Positions 43,026-51,274 of a stretch of DNA of 64,000 nt are shown piece after piece (positions within the stretch are counted from its first letter, which is position 1; the number at the start of each line of letters is the position of its first letter). Under the pieces are notes generated by a model, which made no database searches, was not told the origin of the DNA, and saw only the letters and a program-made list of their open reading frames with translations. The DNA comes from Sphingomonas sp. R647 (GTDB lineage: Bacteria > Pseudomonadota > Alphaproteobacteria > Sphingomonadales > Sphingomonadaceae): assembly GCF_020177055.1 (NCBI RefSeq), contig NZ_JAIQXT010000010.1:1-64000 (forward strand), read 5' to 3'. The position numbers were made by a program, and so were the translations under genes.

Positions 43026-44792
43026 CTAAAGGCCAAGGCCAAGACCGAGGCTGCGGCTGCGGCTGCGGCTGCGGTCGAGCGCCCAGTCGACTCCCCCACG
43101 CGCGTTGATCGTGCCGGCGACGTCCTGGCCGAGTTGCCGGTCGAGCGCGGGGCGCCAGGGGACGAGCTGAAAACCGAGCCCATCGTCGATCATCGCAAAG
43201 CGCCCCGAGGCGAGGCTGACCCGCTCGCGATAGGTGCCGGCGACCGGCGTGCCCGGCGCCGCGTCGCGCGGCACAAGGCCGGTGCGCGCGGCGATACGGG
43301 TGGCGCATTCGCGCAGGTCGCGGGTACGCAAGGTTTCAACCAGGCGCGGAGCGAGGATCACCTGCCCGCCGCGCCGCTGCGCGAGGCCCTGCGCGATCAG
43401 ATGGTCCTCGCGCGCCGCCATCGCCGCGCGCAGACAAGCGCCGAACCCGCGATGCGCCGCGCCATCGCGGTTCGCGAGCAGCTGGCGATCGAGCCAGGTT
43501 GCCCCGCCCGCTGTGACCTGCCGGTCGAGCGGAAGGTCACAGCGGACCGCGAGCACGGCGCGCGGCGCCTTGCCGCCCCCCTCCCAGGAGCGCAGCTCGA
43601 CGATCGCGCCGGGTTGCGCGTCGCCGGTCAGTTCCAGATCGGCAAACCGCAGATGATGAACGCGCCCGTCGGTTCCATCGACGATCGCATAGGCGCTGCC
43701 GGTCAGCTCGTCGTGCAGGCCGCGATCGACGAGGCGCCCGACGATGGGCTCCCTGGCTGCAGCCGGATGGATTGTAAGCCGTTCGGCCGACACATCCTCG
43801 CCGGCGCCGCGCATCGCGCGGTGGATGGTCGCGATGATGTCGCCGCGATCGCCAAGGTCGCGAAGCCGCGTCTCGAGGCGGGCGTCGAGCACCCATTGCG
43901 CCGGTCCCGCAGCAGCCGCCAGCCCGAGCCGCTCGAGCGTCTGCGCCCGACCGGTTAACAGCGCGTCGCGCGGCTCCCGCGATACGTCCTTCATCGGCCG
44001 CATGTCGACCAGTCCGTACTCGTCGGCGCGGGCGAGCAGACTGCGATCAAGGCTGGTCCAGCGTTCGGCCATCGTCTCGCGGGCAAGCGCCTGTTCGATT
44101 TCGCGCGCGCTGCGCGGCCCGAGCTCGAGCGTCACCCGCGCCTCGGCGCGGTCGCGCATGCCATGCGAGATATAGCTGCGGTCGATCACCAGATTGGCGC
44201 CGTCCTCGGCCTTGCCGCGGACCAGGATATGGATGTGCGGATTATCGGTATTCCAATGATCGAGCGCGACCCAGTCGAGCCTGGTCTCAAGATCGCGCGC
44301 GACATTGTCCATGAGTTCGCGGGTAAAGCTGCGCAGGTCCGCGAGCTCGCCTGCATCTTCAGGCGAGACGATGAAGCGGAAATGATGCCGGTCATCGGTG
44401 CAGCGCATGGCGAACGCTGCGCCATCGGCATGGTCCGAGCGCGCGTCGAACATCGCGGCATCCCTGCCGTCGCGGGTTACCCCGTCGCGTTCGAGATAGG
44501 CGATATGGCGGGCGAGCGGGGCTGCGCGAAATCGTGTGCCTGAATGGCGCACGATCCGCGCCTTGATCACCACCCGGCGCATGCTTGCCGACCTGCGCGA
44601 TACGAGCGCGGCCCTGCGTCCACGTCCAAGCGGGCCGGTGCCACCGCCACGACGCGGGCCGCGACGCGCAAACCCCGCACGTGCAGCCGCGCGCCGCACC
44701 TGCGCTGCAAGGCTCTGCGAGCGCAGGCTCCCCGAACCCCGGTTGCGCCCCTTTCCGGGCCGAACCCGAAAGTCGTCACGATCGCCGGTCAT
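43026..44792 (-). CDS. Relaxase/mobilization nuclease with DUF3363 domain (VirD2-like)
   Basis: 588 residues from the ATG at 44792. A basic N-terminal tail (1-70) is followed by the relaxase fold: HIAYLERDG near 96-104, HHFRFIVSPEDA near 136-147 and the metal-binding HIHI at 186-189 (NPHIHILVRG). From about 230 on it matches DUF3363, the usual C-terminal partner. It should nick the element at oriT and pilot the strand. The last 15 residues are Arg-Ser then Leu-Gly repeats, encoded by hexanucleotide repeats at 43031-43072. No oriT was located with confidence; the 247-nt gap 44793-45039 is one candidate. Confidence 0.9.
   Translation of the reverse strand: MTGDRDDFRVRPGKGRNRGSGSLRSQSLAAQVRRAAARAGFARRGPRRGGGTGPLGRGRRAALVSRRSASMRRVVIKARIVRHSGTRFRAAPLARHIAYLERDGVTRDGRDAAMFDARSDHADGAAFAMRCTDDRHHFRFIVSPEDAGELADLRSFTRELMDNVARDLETRLDWVALDHWNTDNPHIHILVRGKAEDGANLVIDRSYISHGMRDRAEARVTLELGPRSAREIEQALARETMAERWTSLDRSLLARADEYGLVDMRPMKDVSREPRDALLTGRAQTLERLGLAAAAGPAQWVLDARLETRLRDLGDRGDIIATIHRAMRGAGEDVSAERLTIHPAAAREPIVGRLVDRGLHDELTGSAYAIVDGTDGRVHHLRFADLELTGDAQPGAIVELRSWEGGGKAPRAVLAVRCDLPLDRQVTAGGATWLDRQLLANRDGAAHRGFGACLRAAMAAREDHLIAQGLAQRRGGQVILAPRLVETLRTRDLRECATRIAARTGLVPRDAAPGTPVAGTYRERVSLASGRFAMIDDGLGFQLVPWRPALDRQLGQDVAGTINARGGVDWALDRSRSRSRSLGLGLGL
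43031..43072. repeat. Hexanucleotide repeats at the relaxase 3' end
   Basis: Two GGCCAA units (43031-43042) and, after a short break, four perfect GGCTGC units (43049-43072). On the coding strand they give the Leu-Gly and Ser-Arg tail of the relaxase. The traG ribosome site lies a few bases away. Confidence 0.85.
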
Positions 44793-45039
44793 CGGCGTGC
44801 TCCCGGCGGCGCTGCCAGCGCTTCGTGCATTGATATCAAAAGGAAAATCAGCGAGCGCGACGGCAGGGCCAAACCTGCGACGGCGCAATTTCCCAAGTCT
44901 TCACAACCATTTGCACCCCGACAGACGGCGGTGCCTTTATCTCGCCATCGCTCCTGATCCTTCGAGCCAGCCCTCCTGACCAGATCCGCACCCAGCCGGA
45001 CCATCGCGCAGCCGACGACAGGCAGAAGGTGCAAAACGC

Positions 45040-45747
45040 TCATTGCGGAATGCGCGGACGCGCGATGAACAGCGTGTCACGCGGGGGCAGTGACGGCTGG
45101 TCCCCCTCCCCCGGCCCGGCTTTTGATGAAGCGTCCAAAGCCGATGAATCCGGGTCTGAAGACGACCGAGGCGTACGGACGAACAGGTCCGACTGCCGCC
45201 ACGCATCGGGATTGGGAGCCGAGCGCATGACCGGCCGTGCGGGGGCCGCAAGCACAGCGCCTGTGAGCTTTGCGACATAGGCGATGGTCTCGGCGGGGAG
45301 GCCTTGCCGGCGGCGAAGATAGGCCTCGTAGCGCCCCGGTCCGGCGTTATAGGCGGCGAGAAATCCCGGGTCGCCATAACGGTCGAGCAGCTCGCGCAGA
45401 TAGGCCGAACCGGCCAGGATATTGTCGCAAGGATCGAACGGATCGTGCCCGAGCCCCAGTCGCTTGCGCAGCATTTCCCAGGTTCCGGGCATCAGCTGCA
45501 TCAGCCCCATCGCCCCCTTGGGCGAGATCGCGAACACCTTGCCGTTGCTTTCAACAGCGATGACCGCGCGGATCAGGTCTTGCGGGATCGCGAAGCGCTC
45601 CGCGGCGCTGGCGACCGGTTCATCGAATACCGCATACCCTGCGCAGGACGGCGCGGCGGGCCGCCCCTGCGCCGCGCAGGCAAGGCCCGGCGCGAGCAGG
45701 GCGAGCGCAAGCGCTACACCCCGCCACAGGCCGCAAGCGCCGTTCAC
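45040..45747 (-). CDS. Lytic transglycosylase (VirB1/TrbN-like)
   Basis: 235 residues from a GTG at 45747 that overlaps the DUF736 stop (GTGA). Signal peptide GVALALALLAPGLACAA; SLT domain with catalytic Glu66 in AVESNGK, GAMGLMQLMPGT and AYNAGPGRYEAY. It cuts peptidoglycan to open a path for the mating channel. The C-terminal 80 residues are Ser/Pro-rich and have no recognised domain. Confidence 0.9.
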   Translation of the reverse strand: MNGACGLWRGVALALALLAPGLACAAQGRPAAPSCAGYAVFDEPVASAAERFAIPQDLIRAVIAVESNGKVFAISPKGAMGLMQLMPGTWEMLRKRLGLGHDPFDPCDNILAGSAYLRELLDRYGDPGFLAAYNAGPGRYEAYLRRRQGLPAETIAYVAKLTGAVLAAPARPVMRSAPNPDAWRQSDLFVRTPRSSSDPDSSALDASSKAGPGEGDQPSLPPRDTLFIARPRIPQ

Positions 45748-46091
45748 TCGGCTTGTCCGGTGTCGCGGCGGCGCTGATGCCGTTGCCAGAACAGCTGGTG
45801 CGGGCCCCCATCGATCGCCGGGCGAAACAGGTTGGCGCGGATCGCCCGCGGCAATTGCGGATCGTCGATCAGCAGCGCGAGATAGGGTCCGGAACGCTCG
45901 CCAGAGTGCGTCCAGCCCGCTCCGATTTCGCGTCCATCGGCACCTTCGCCGGCATGGATGCGATAGGCGGGTGCGTTGGGCGCGGCGCTCGAAATGGCGG
46001 GCACGATGGTCAGCGCGGCATCGATTCCGAGCATGGTCAGGCGACCCGAATAGCTGTCGCCCTGCGGCATGAATTCACCGATCTTGATCAT
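45744..46091 (-). CDS. DUF736 family protein, copy 1
   Basis: 115 residues; IKIGEFMPQGDSYSGRL at the start and APAYRIHAGEGADGREIGAG, ARANLFR in the middle are the DUF736 signature. DUF736 proteins are standard in Trb-type elements, of unknown function. GGAG 6 nt before the ATG. It overlaps the TraF gene by 17 nt and the transglycosylase gene by 4 nt, so it is translated with them. A second copy lies at 48516-48839. Confidence 0.85.
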   Translation of the reverse strand: MIKIGEFMPQGDSYSGRLTMLGIDAALTIVPAISSAAPNAPAYRIHAGEGADGREIGAGWTHSGERSGPYLALLIDDPQLPRAIRANLFRPAIDGGPHQLFWQRHQRRRDTGQAE

Positions 46092-46650
46092 GATTTGCTC
46101 CTTTGGTGGTTGATCGGGGACGCGTTTTGGCGCGCGCGCGTGGCGCGCCGACCAGCCACAGCGGCGTCAGCACGGCGTGGATCGAGCGGCGTGAAATCGG
46201 CCCGAAATAGCGTCCATCGAAGCTCGCCGGTGCGTCACGATTGAGCAGCAGGACCGCGTCCGGCCCGAGTGTCCGGCAGCCCTGCCAGGCAGGCAGTGCG
46301 CGCCCGTCCACGTCGCGCGATTGCGCAACCGCGACCCGCGATCCGTCGATCAGGATGTTCTTGCCGATGCGGCAGACGCGCTGCCCGGTGACTGCCGCGA
46401 CGCGCTTGAGCATCGGCGTGCGCAGCGGCAGGTAGCCACGCCCGGCCATCAACTGCGCGAGCGGTTCAGGCGGCATGGCCGCGACCAGATCGCCAACCGT
46501 CAGCCCATCGACCGGACGCGCGGCATAGAGGCCGATCGGCACGCTCGCGCTTGCATTCCAGATCAGCTGCGGCGCCGGGCGGACGATGGCTGGAAGGATC
46601 AATGCGCCGAGCGCGAGATAGCCCGTCATCAGGATGCCAAAGCGCGTCAT
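46075..46650 (-). CDS. traF: S26 family signal peptidase (TraF-like)
   Basis: 191 residues with an N-terminal span (ILMTGYLALGALILPAIV). Catalytic dyad of TraF/S26 peptidases: Ser36 in SASVPIGLY and Lys82 in RTPMLKRVAAVTG, followed by the GPDAVLLLN and DGRYFGPISRR blocks. TraF of RP4 removes the C-terminal part of TrbC and makes it cyclic, so here it should process the TrbC pilin. Start overlaps the DUF2840 stop (ATGA). The basic C-terminus overlaps the DUF736 start. Confidence 0.9.
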   Translation of the reverse strand: MTRFGILMTGYLALGALILPAIVRPAPQLIWNASASVPIGLYAARPVDGLTVGDLVAAMPPEPLAQLMAGRGYLPLRTPMLKRVAAVTGQRVCRIGKNILIDGSRVAVAQSRDVDGRALPAWQGCRTLGPDAVLLLNRDAPASFDGRYFGPISRRSIHAVLTPLWLVGAPRARAKTRPRSTTKGANHDQDR

Positions 46651-47177
46651 GCGCCCACCTCCTGCCGCAGCAGCCAGGCGCGATGGCGCGCGCGCGAATA
46701 GGCACGCGGCGGGTAGCCGACGCTCAGGCGATTATGGACGTGACGCCAGTAATCAGGCGCGGCGAACGCCGGATCGATGCCAAGATCCTCGATCGCGTCG
46801 ATCGCGGCGAACGCACGCGCGACGCGTGCCCAGCTCGACAGATCGAGCAGCAGATCACCGCCTGGATGCACCCCGACCAGCGTCGAACACCGCTCGCCCG
46901 GCCAGACCGCGCGAACGATGGCGAGCCGCGAGAGCGCGGTGCCATAGTCGTTCGAGGCCCAGCGCACGTAGGCGAACACGCTGCCGGGCGCGAAGGCGAG
47001 CCGCCGCCGCCGGCGATCAAGGATCGCATCGCACACCGGATGGCCAAAGCGGATCCAGCGTTCGTTCTGGTCCTCGACCCAGAACAGGTCGACCGTGGTT
47101 GTCCCCGCAGGGGAACAAGCCGGTCCGTGACCGGGGATAGCGCAATCGCGAGCGTTGCCCGCTGAATCCACGCGCAT
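46647..47177 (-). CDS. DUF2840 family protein
   Basis: 176 residues from the ATG at 47177, which overlaps the AlpA-like stop (TGATG). The family core is seen from about residue 28: VDLFWVEDQNERWIRFGHPV, ILDRRRRRLAFAPGSVFAYV, RWASNDYGT. DUF2840 lies before traF in related elements; function unknown. The N-terminal 27 residues look poorly conserved, so the real start could be later, but no ATG/GTG with a ribosome site is there. Confidence 0.8.
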   Translation of the reverse strand: MRVDSAGNARDCAIPGHGPACSPAGTTTVDLFWVEDQNERWIRFGHPVCDAILDRRRRRLAFAPGSVFAYVRWASNDYGTALSRLAIVRAVWPGERCSTLVGVHPGGDLLLDLSSWARVARAFAAIDAIEDLGIDPAFAAPDYWRHVHNRLSVGYPPRAYSRARHRAWLLRQEVGA

Positions 47178-47458
47178 CACCGGCGCACCGGGCCGGGGCG
47201 ATCAAGTTTGCTCGGATCGATCGGCTTTGCGGGATGGACGGTGCCGCCGCTCGTGTCCGAGGTCGAGCGGCGCACGCCCTGGTCGGCCCAGTTTAGCAGG
47301 TCCGAAACAGCATAGACGATGCGTCCGCCAAGCTTGCGGTAAAGCGGCCCGGTGCCATAGCAGCGGTGCTTTTCGAGGGTACGCGCCGAGAGCCCGAGCA
47401 GCAACGCAGCATCGGGCGTGCGCAGAAGGCGTTGCGACGGCAGCGGCGGGGTTGTCAT
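47177..47458 (-). CDS. AlpA/MerR-like helix-turn-helix protein
   Basis: 93 residues. A short winged helix-turn-helix of the AlpA/excisionase type (LLRTPDAALLLGLSARTLEKH, YRKLGGRIVYAVSDLLNWAD), with a Ser/Thr/Pro tail. Such proteins regulate excision or transfer genes. GGAG 8 nt before the ATG. It is coupled to DUF2840 through TGATG. In elements of this kind that I know, replication initiator and ParA genes stand between these two; they are not found here. Confidence 0.85.
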   Translation of the reverse strand: MTTPPLPSQRLLRTPDAALLLGLSARTLEKHRCYGTGPLYRKLGGRIVYAVSDLLNWADQGVRRSTSDTSGGTVHPAKPIDPSKLDRPGPVRR

Positions 47459-47586
47459 TCAGCATCTCCGGGCGGGGGCCCGGCTAGAGCGGCGGACCTG
47501 TTCCAATCACAGGAAGCAGATGGCGGCGCGGCGCCGCCCGAGGGGAGCGGCCAGGCCCGCCCGGCCGATTATGTCGCCCCTGTCGG

Positions 47587-48318
47587 TCAGCCGTGCAGCA
47601 GGGCGCGATAGCCACCATCCATCAGCTGTCGCGCCTCGCCGATCAGGCGCTGGACGCGGCGGCGCTCGCTGGTGGTCTTCCAGACCTGTGCCCCGATGTC
47701 ACCGAGCCAGGGATAGACAAGGCCGGTTCCGATCGCGCGCGTAGTCGCGCCGGCAAGCGAGAGGTCGAGCACGCCAAGCAGCAGCGTCAGCCGTCGCCGC
47801 TGAAGTGCGCTCGGACGCATCACGGCAGCTGGCGGCGCGGCACTGAGCCCCGCGAGCAACCGCCGCGCTGCATCGGCGCAGGCAGTGCGCAGCGCATCGG
47901 CGCACGGCGCCAGCAGGATGACGAGTGGCGCGCCAGGGTCAGAGCTCACGACCTGCAGGCGATGACGCACACCTGTATGGTCGAGCACCAGGTCATGGAC
48001 ATCGCCGCGCCGCCACATCGCAGTTGGAACGACGTCCGGCAGTGCCGCAGCGCCCGGAAACGCGACGGGCGCGGCCTGCAGAGTGACGAGCTGCGCCGCA
48101 ACGCCGGGCGCCCAGCATGCCGGTGCATCGCGCACCGGAAGGTCGGGATCGAACGGATAGGCAAGCCCCAAGCGCGCGCAAAGCGCCGCGCGCGCGCCCG
48201 TCGCGCCTGCCGTCCGCAACGCGCGCCAGTGCGCGCGATAGGCCGGATTTCGCCGCAGGAATTCCTGCGCGAAATCGGCCCGGTCATGCCGCGCGAACGT
48301 GCCAGCGTGCTGCGGCAA
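47587..48318 (-). CDS. DUF2285 domain protein
   Basis: Up to 243 residues; only a TTG start (48318) fits the frame and no good ribosome site is seen, so the true N-terminus is uncertain. FAQEFLRRNPAYRAHW near the start is the small transcriptional-regulator-like domain usually placed before DUF2285, and the C-terminal half (RRRLTLLLGVLDLSLAGATT, GEARQLMDGGYRALL) is DUF2285. Family function unknown; it is a constant part of sphingomonad and rhizobial integrative elements, upstream of the HTH gene as here. Confidence 0.8.
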   Translation of the reverse strand: MPQHAGTFARHDRADFAQEFLRRNPAYRAHWRALRTAGATGARAALCARLGLAYPFDPDLPVRDAPACWAPGVAAQLVTLQAAPVAFPGAAALPDVVPTAMWRRGDVHDLVLDHTGVRHRLQVVSSDPGAPLVILLAPCADALRTACADAARRLLAGLSAAPPAAVMRPSALQRRRLTLLLGVLDLSLAGATTRAIGTGLVYPWLGDIGAQVWKTTSERRRVQRLIGEARQLMDGGYRALLHG

Positions 48319-48476
48319 ATCAGGCGGAAAAAGGGCGACGGCAAGCCTCCCGGGCGACGACAGTGCGCCCGAGGCTCGTTGAATTCACGGTGCGCTCGAA
48401 GACCCGGATTGGGGAGAGGCCTATCCCCGCGCGGGGACAACGCAGGACGCGAGCGGGCGCTGGCGCAGCACGAAAA

Positions 48477-48506
48477 GGGCGCCCCGCCGGAACCGGCGGG
48501 GCGCCC
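48477..48506 (-). terminator. Intrinsic terminator after DUF736 copy 2
   Basis: A perfect 14-bp G+C-rich inverted repeat with a 2-nt loop (GGGCGCCCCGCCGG / CCGGCGGGGCGCCC). On the minus strand it starts 9 nt after the DUF736 stop codon and is followed by TTTTC, as expected for an intrinsic terminator of that gene. Confidence 0.8.
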
Positions 48507-48515
48507 TTGCGTCGA

Positions 48516-48839
48516 TCAGTCGTTGCCCGAGCGGCGGGGACGCGACCAGATCAGGCTGAAGGTCTCGGCGCCCTCATCGTCGAACAGGTTTGCGAAGATG
48601 GGCTGGGTGAAGCTTGGATCGTCGAGCTTGACCGAGAGATAGTCGCGCTGCTCGGCGGAGGTCTTGGCCCAGGCTGCACCGATCTCCGCGCGACCGACAT
48701 AGACGCGATGGGTGGGTGCGTTTTCGTTGGGGCGATTGTCTTCCGGAACGATCCGGACGCCCTTGGCCTGAACGCTCAGGGTCACGATCGAACCCTGATA
48801 TTCCTCGCCGACCTTCTTGAAGCTGCCGATATTTGCCAT
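48516..48839 (-). CDS. DUF736 family protein, copy 2
   Basis: 107 residues from the ATG at 48839. Full DUF736 signature: IGSFKKVGEEYQGSIVTL, APTHRVYVGRAEIGAAW, YLSVKLDDPSFTQPIFANLF. It shares with copy 1 the Y-x-G start, the H/YRIxxGxxEIGAxW block and the ANLF ending. It has its own terminator (48477-48506) and a long upstream gap, so it is probably transcribed alone and strongly, as such small proteins often are. Function unknown. Confidence 0.88.
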   Translation of the reverse strand: MANIGSFKKVGEEYQGSIVTLSVQAKGVRIVPEDNRPNENAPTHRVYVGRAEIGAAWAKTSAEQRDYLSVKLDDPSFTQPIFANLFDDEGAETFSLIWSRPRRSGND

Positions 48840-49594
48840 TGTACCAGTCCTTTGTGCTCGGGCCGCCCCATGCGGCCGCGATGGCGTCACAAGGCCGGGT
48901 GCGATGCCGCCGCAGCGTCAGCCCGCAGCGCAGCGAAGGACTGCGCAGCCCGGGCTTTCTTGGCTCGCGAGGAATGGGCGCATCCGGGGTCCCCGCGCGC
49001 TTGCGCGCGGGGTGGAAAGGCCAGGGGAAGAAAGTCGGGGCGCAGCAGTTGCGGCAAGGCAATCGAGGCGCAGCCGACATCCGGCCAGACAGCCATGAAC
49101 GCGGCCACCGGGCGGCCCGACCAGACGGACGGAACCGACTGCAACGCGGCGTTACAGATCAGAGGCGGGACAAGGGTTTGGCAGCTATCTGCGTCAGGCG
49201 ACTAAGCCGGATCCCCGAAAATCCTCCCCCGCCAACCTGCCCCCTCGTGCCGCATGCGGCGCGCGCAGCACCAAAGCGAATGCCATTTCGCAGGGCAGTG
49301 CGAACCCGCTGGGCGCGTCAGATTGCCAAGCCCGCCCCTGCCCCTGCACGTACACGCGCGGCGAAGGGACGCCTGACATCAGCAAGGCTGTTGCGTACCT
49401 GCTTGGGGACACCATCACAGCAAGGCGCTCGGTCAGACCGGCGTGGCGCCACATGCCAGCCAGCGAACGCGAGGGCGTGTGACACCGCGCAGCGACAGAG
49501 CTCACCGCAGCACAGCCCCGCGCCTCAGCGACGCAGGCGAAGGCGATCCGGCAGCGCAACAGGGCGCGGCGAAATGCCGCCGCGCCCCTGAGGC
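48840..49594. other. 755-nt stretch without a recognised gene
   Basis: Open frames occur on both strands because of the high G+C, but none has a ribosome site together with family features. The stretch holds the DUF736 promoter (left end) and a terminator-like repeat at 49562-49587 (right end). Within a conjugative element such a region could hold oriT or a replication origin; I saw no clear iterons or nic-like site. Confidence 0.35.
49562..49587 (-). terminator. Terminator-like inverted repeat
   Basis: GGGCGCGGCG (49562-49571) and CGCCGCGCCC (49578-49587) form a 10-bp stem with a 6-nt loop just after the stop codon of the 49595-49762 gene on the minus strand. Only a weak T-rich tail follows. 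Confidence 0.5.
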
Positions 49595-49762
49595 TCAGCG
49601 CGCGAAGGGATCATATTCGCGAACGATCAGCGCGGGGTCGCCATCGAATTCGTGCGCCTCGGCGACGCCGAAAGTGCCACCTTCGATCCGGAAGACGATG
49701 ACGATCGTCATCAAGGTTCGCGCGAGGCTCAAGGCGTTTTTCTGTGCGAGGGTGAGCGGCAT
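49595..49762 (-). CDS. Small conserved-looking protein, 55 aa
   Basis: 55 residues from the ATG at 49762 with AGGAG 7 nt upstream; the longer open frame is not supported. The protein starts PLTLAQKNALSLARTLMTIV, followed by a short beta-like part (FRIEGGTFGVAEAHEF) and ends DPALIVREYDPFAR. No family name known to me. The strong ribosome site and the terminator-like repeat after the stop support a real gene of the element. Confidence 0.65.
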   Translation of the reverse strand: MPLTLAQKNALSLARTLMTIVIVFRIEGGTFGVAEAHEFDGDPALIVREYDPFAR

Positions 49763-50060
49763 GTCGAAGCTCCTGTCGCGGAGCGGAGACCGCCCCCGCT
49801 CGACAGGCGCCCGACGGGGCCGGCGCATGGCCGCAATCACCGCGCAGGCGCAGCCAAGTGGCCGCACGCGAAGCGTAAGCGGACCCTTTACGGGTTGATG
49901 GCGTCAGGCCGTGCGCCGGACCAGGCAAGTGCCTCCAAGAGCGGGTCGGTCCCCGCGCTGGCCTGGATCTTCTCCCGCTCCACTCAACCAAAAGCGATAC
50001 GCCCGTTATGCCCGACCCAGGCATTCGACCGACGTACCTGCGCATGCGCTCCTCGGCGCA

Positions 50061-50579
50061 TCAGGGCCGGTTCTCCTCATCCACCGGCGCTCCGCGCGCA
50101 ATCAGCCGGTCGGCGATCTCGCGATAGGGCCGGTGGCAGCTGGTCCAGGGATGGCGCGGCTCGATCGTCGCCGCGCGCCAGAACGCGACCAGCAAGCGGC
50201 TGTCGCGGACGAACGGGCGCAGTACGTGGAGCGCGAGGCGAACCTCCGGGGTCCCGACCTGGGTATCAGAGGAGCGCGCTGCCGCCTCGCGCAGGATCCG
50301 CAACGCGAGGTTGACCAGCGCATGACGATGCGCCCGGCGGCGCGCGCGCTGCTTGCCAAACGGGATCGGCAGCAGCTCGATCATCGGCTCGGCGCAATGG
50401 TGAGGGCAGCGGAGCACCGATCGCGCGGCACGCCAGTCGGTGTTGCCGCCGTTCCGGCGCACCTCTTCGATCAGTGCGTCGAGCTCCCACAGCTCGGAGG
50501 CGTTGCAGCTACGACAGGTGACGCGGACCTGCGCCTCGATCCGGTGCAGGTCATGAAGGGTCCTGGGATCGCCAACCAC
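50061..50579 (-). CDS. Hypothetical protein with Cys pairs (zinc-binding likely)
   Basis: About 172 residues from a GTG at 50579 (an ATG at 50645 is possible but lies inside the previous gene). CRSCN near residue 22 and CPHHC near 56 give four Cys in two CxxC-like pairs, so a zinc finger is likely. The rest is helical and Arg-rich (FGKQRARRRAHRHALVNLAL, RPFVRDSRLLVAFWR). The start lies 11 nt after the 67-aa gene, so the two are co-transcribed. No family name recognised. Confidence 0.6.
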   Translation of the reverse strand: MVGDPRTLHDLHRIEAQVRVTCRSCNASELWELDALIEEVRRNGGNTDWRAARSVLRCPHHCAEPMIELLPIPFGKQRARRRAHRHALVNLALRILREAAARSSDTQVGTPEVRLALHVLRPFVRDSRLLVAFWRAATIEPRHPWTSCHRPYREIADRLIARGAPVDEENRP

Positions 50580-50590
50580 ATTCGTGGCGC

Positions 50591-50794
50591 TTAGGCGAAG
50601 GTCGGCAGTGCCAGCTGTAACCCGGGAGCCGCAAGTGCGGCGCACGCATGCTGGGCAGCACCGACAGCCTGGCGATAATGAACCGTGCGCAAGCGCTCGG
50701 CTTCATCGAATCCGACCGGCGACCAGTCCTCGGTCGGGTAACAGGCGTCAAAGATCGCGCGCGCAGCCGCGCGCAGCTGGAGATCATGCTCCAT
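50591..50794 (-). CDS. Hypothetical protein, 67 aa
   Basis: 67 residues from the ATG at 50794 (MEHDLQLRAAARAIFDACYP). The sequence is helical with a conserved-looking TEDWSPVGFDEAERLRTVHY segment. GAG-rich but weak ribosome site. It is the first gene of a minus-strand pair with the Cys-pair protein. I do not recognise a family. Upstream lies the border to the cargo region. Confidence 0.5.
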   Translation of the reverse strand: MEHDLQLRAAARAIFDACYPTEDWSPVGFDEAERLRTVHYRQAVGAAQHACAALAAPGLQLALPTFA

Positions 50795-50933
50795 GCTCAG
50801 GCTCCATCGATGTAAACGACCGCGAATCACGGCGCAATCAAATTAGAACATTTAGCGAACCGCGAGCAATGGGTTCGGGGCACTCCACTGCAGCGGTTTG
50901 GGAATTCCTGGCCTTCAGAACAGGAGAAACGCA

Positions 50934-51035
50934 ATGAATGTTCCAAAGCGATTCACCTGCGTTTTGCGCGGCGTGTGGGCACAGCAGGGCCGAGAAATGA
51001 TCTTAGCGAAATCGCCGCAATTGAATACTATGTAG
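50934..51035 (+). CDS. Possible 33-aa peptide with strong ribosome site
   Basis: ATG at 50934 stands 6 nt after CAGGAGAAA, an almost ideal ribosome site, and opens a 33-codon frame (MNVPKRFTCVLRGVWAQQGR...) to TAG at 51033-51035. Start and opening residues resemble, faintly, the small basic Cys proteins at 13555 and 21696 (RFTCVLRGVW against RIRCIVRGHHW), but the rest is lost. It could be a truncated relative or a leader peptide; low confidence. The remaining 50795-51274 region holds no other supported gene. Confidence 0.3.
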   Translation: MNVPKRFTCVLRGVWAQQGREMILAKSPQLNTM

Positions 51036-51274
51036 GAGACCGGGGGTGAAAGAAGCACCTCCTCCGTCATCAAAAGGCCAAAGTATCGACGAGGCGGCGG
51101 GTCTCACCCCGTGACCGCGCTTGCGCTTACAACAATAAACCGATTCTAAGATTTTATAACAGAATGGCTTTCAGCCCTAGACACGCTAGCAATACGAGAT
51201 AATCCGGTAGCGTAGTGGGGATATTGACGCCGATTCTTAGGCAATTGTCGACATGTTAGGTGGGAGGGGTAGTT

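Noticed and set aside
49194..49559. 121-codon minus-strand frame before the 55-aa gene
   Set aside because: No ribosome site and no recognisable content; frames on both strands are open there.
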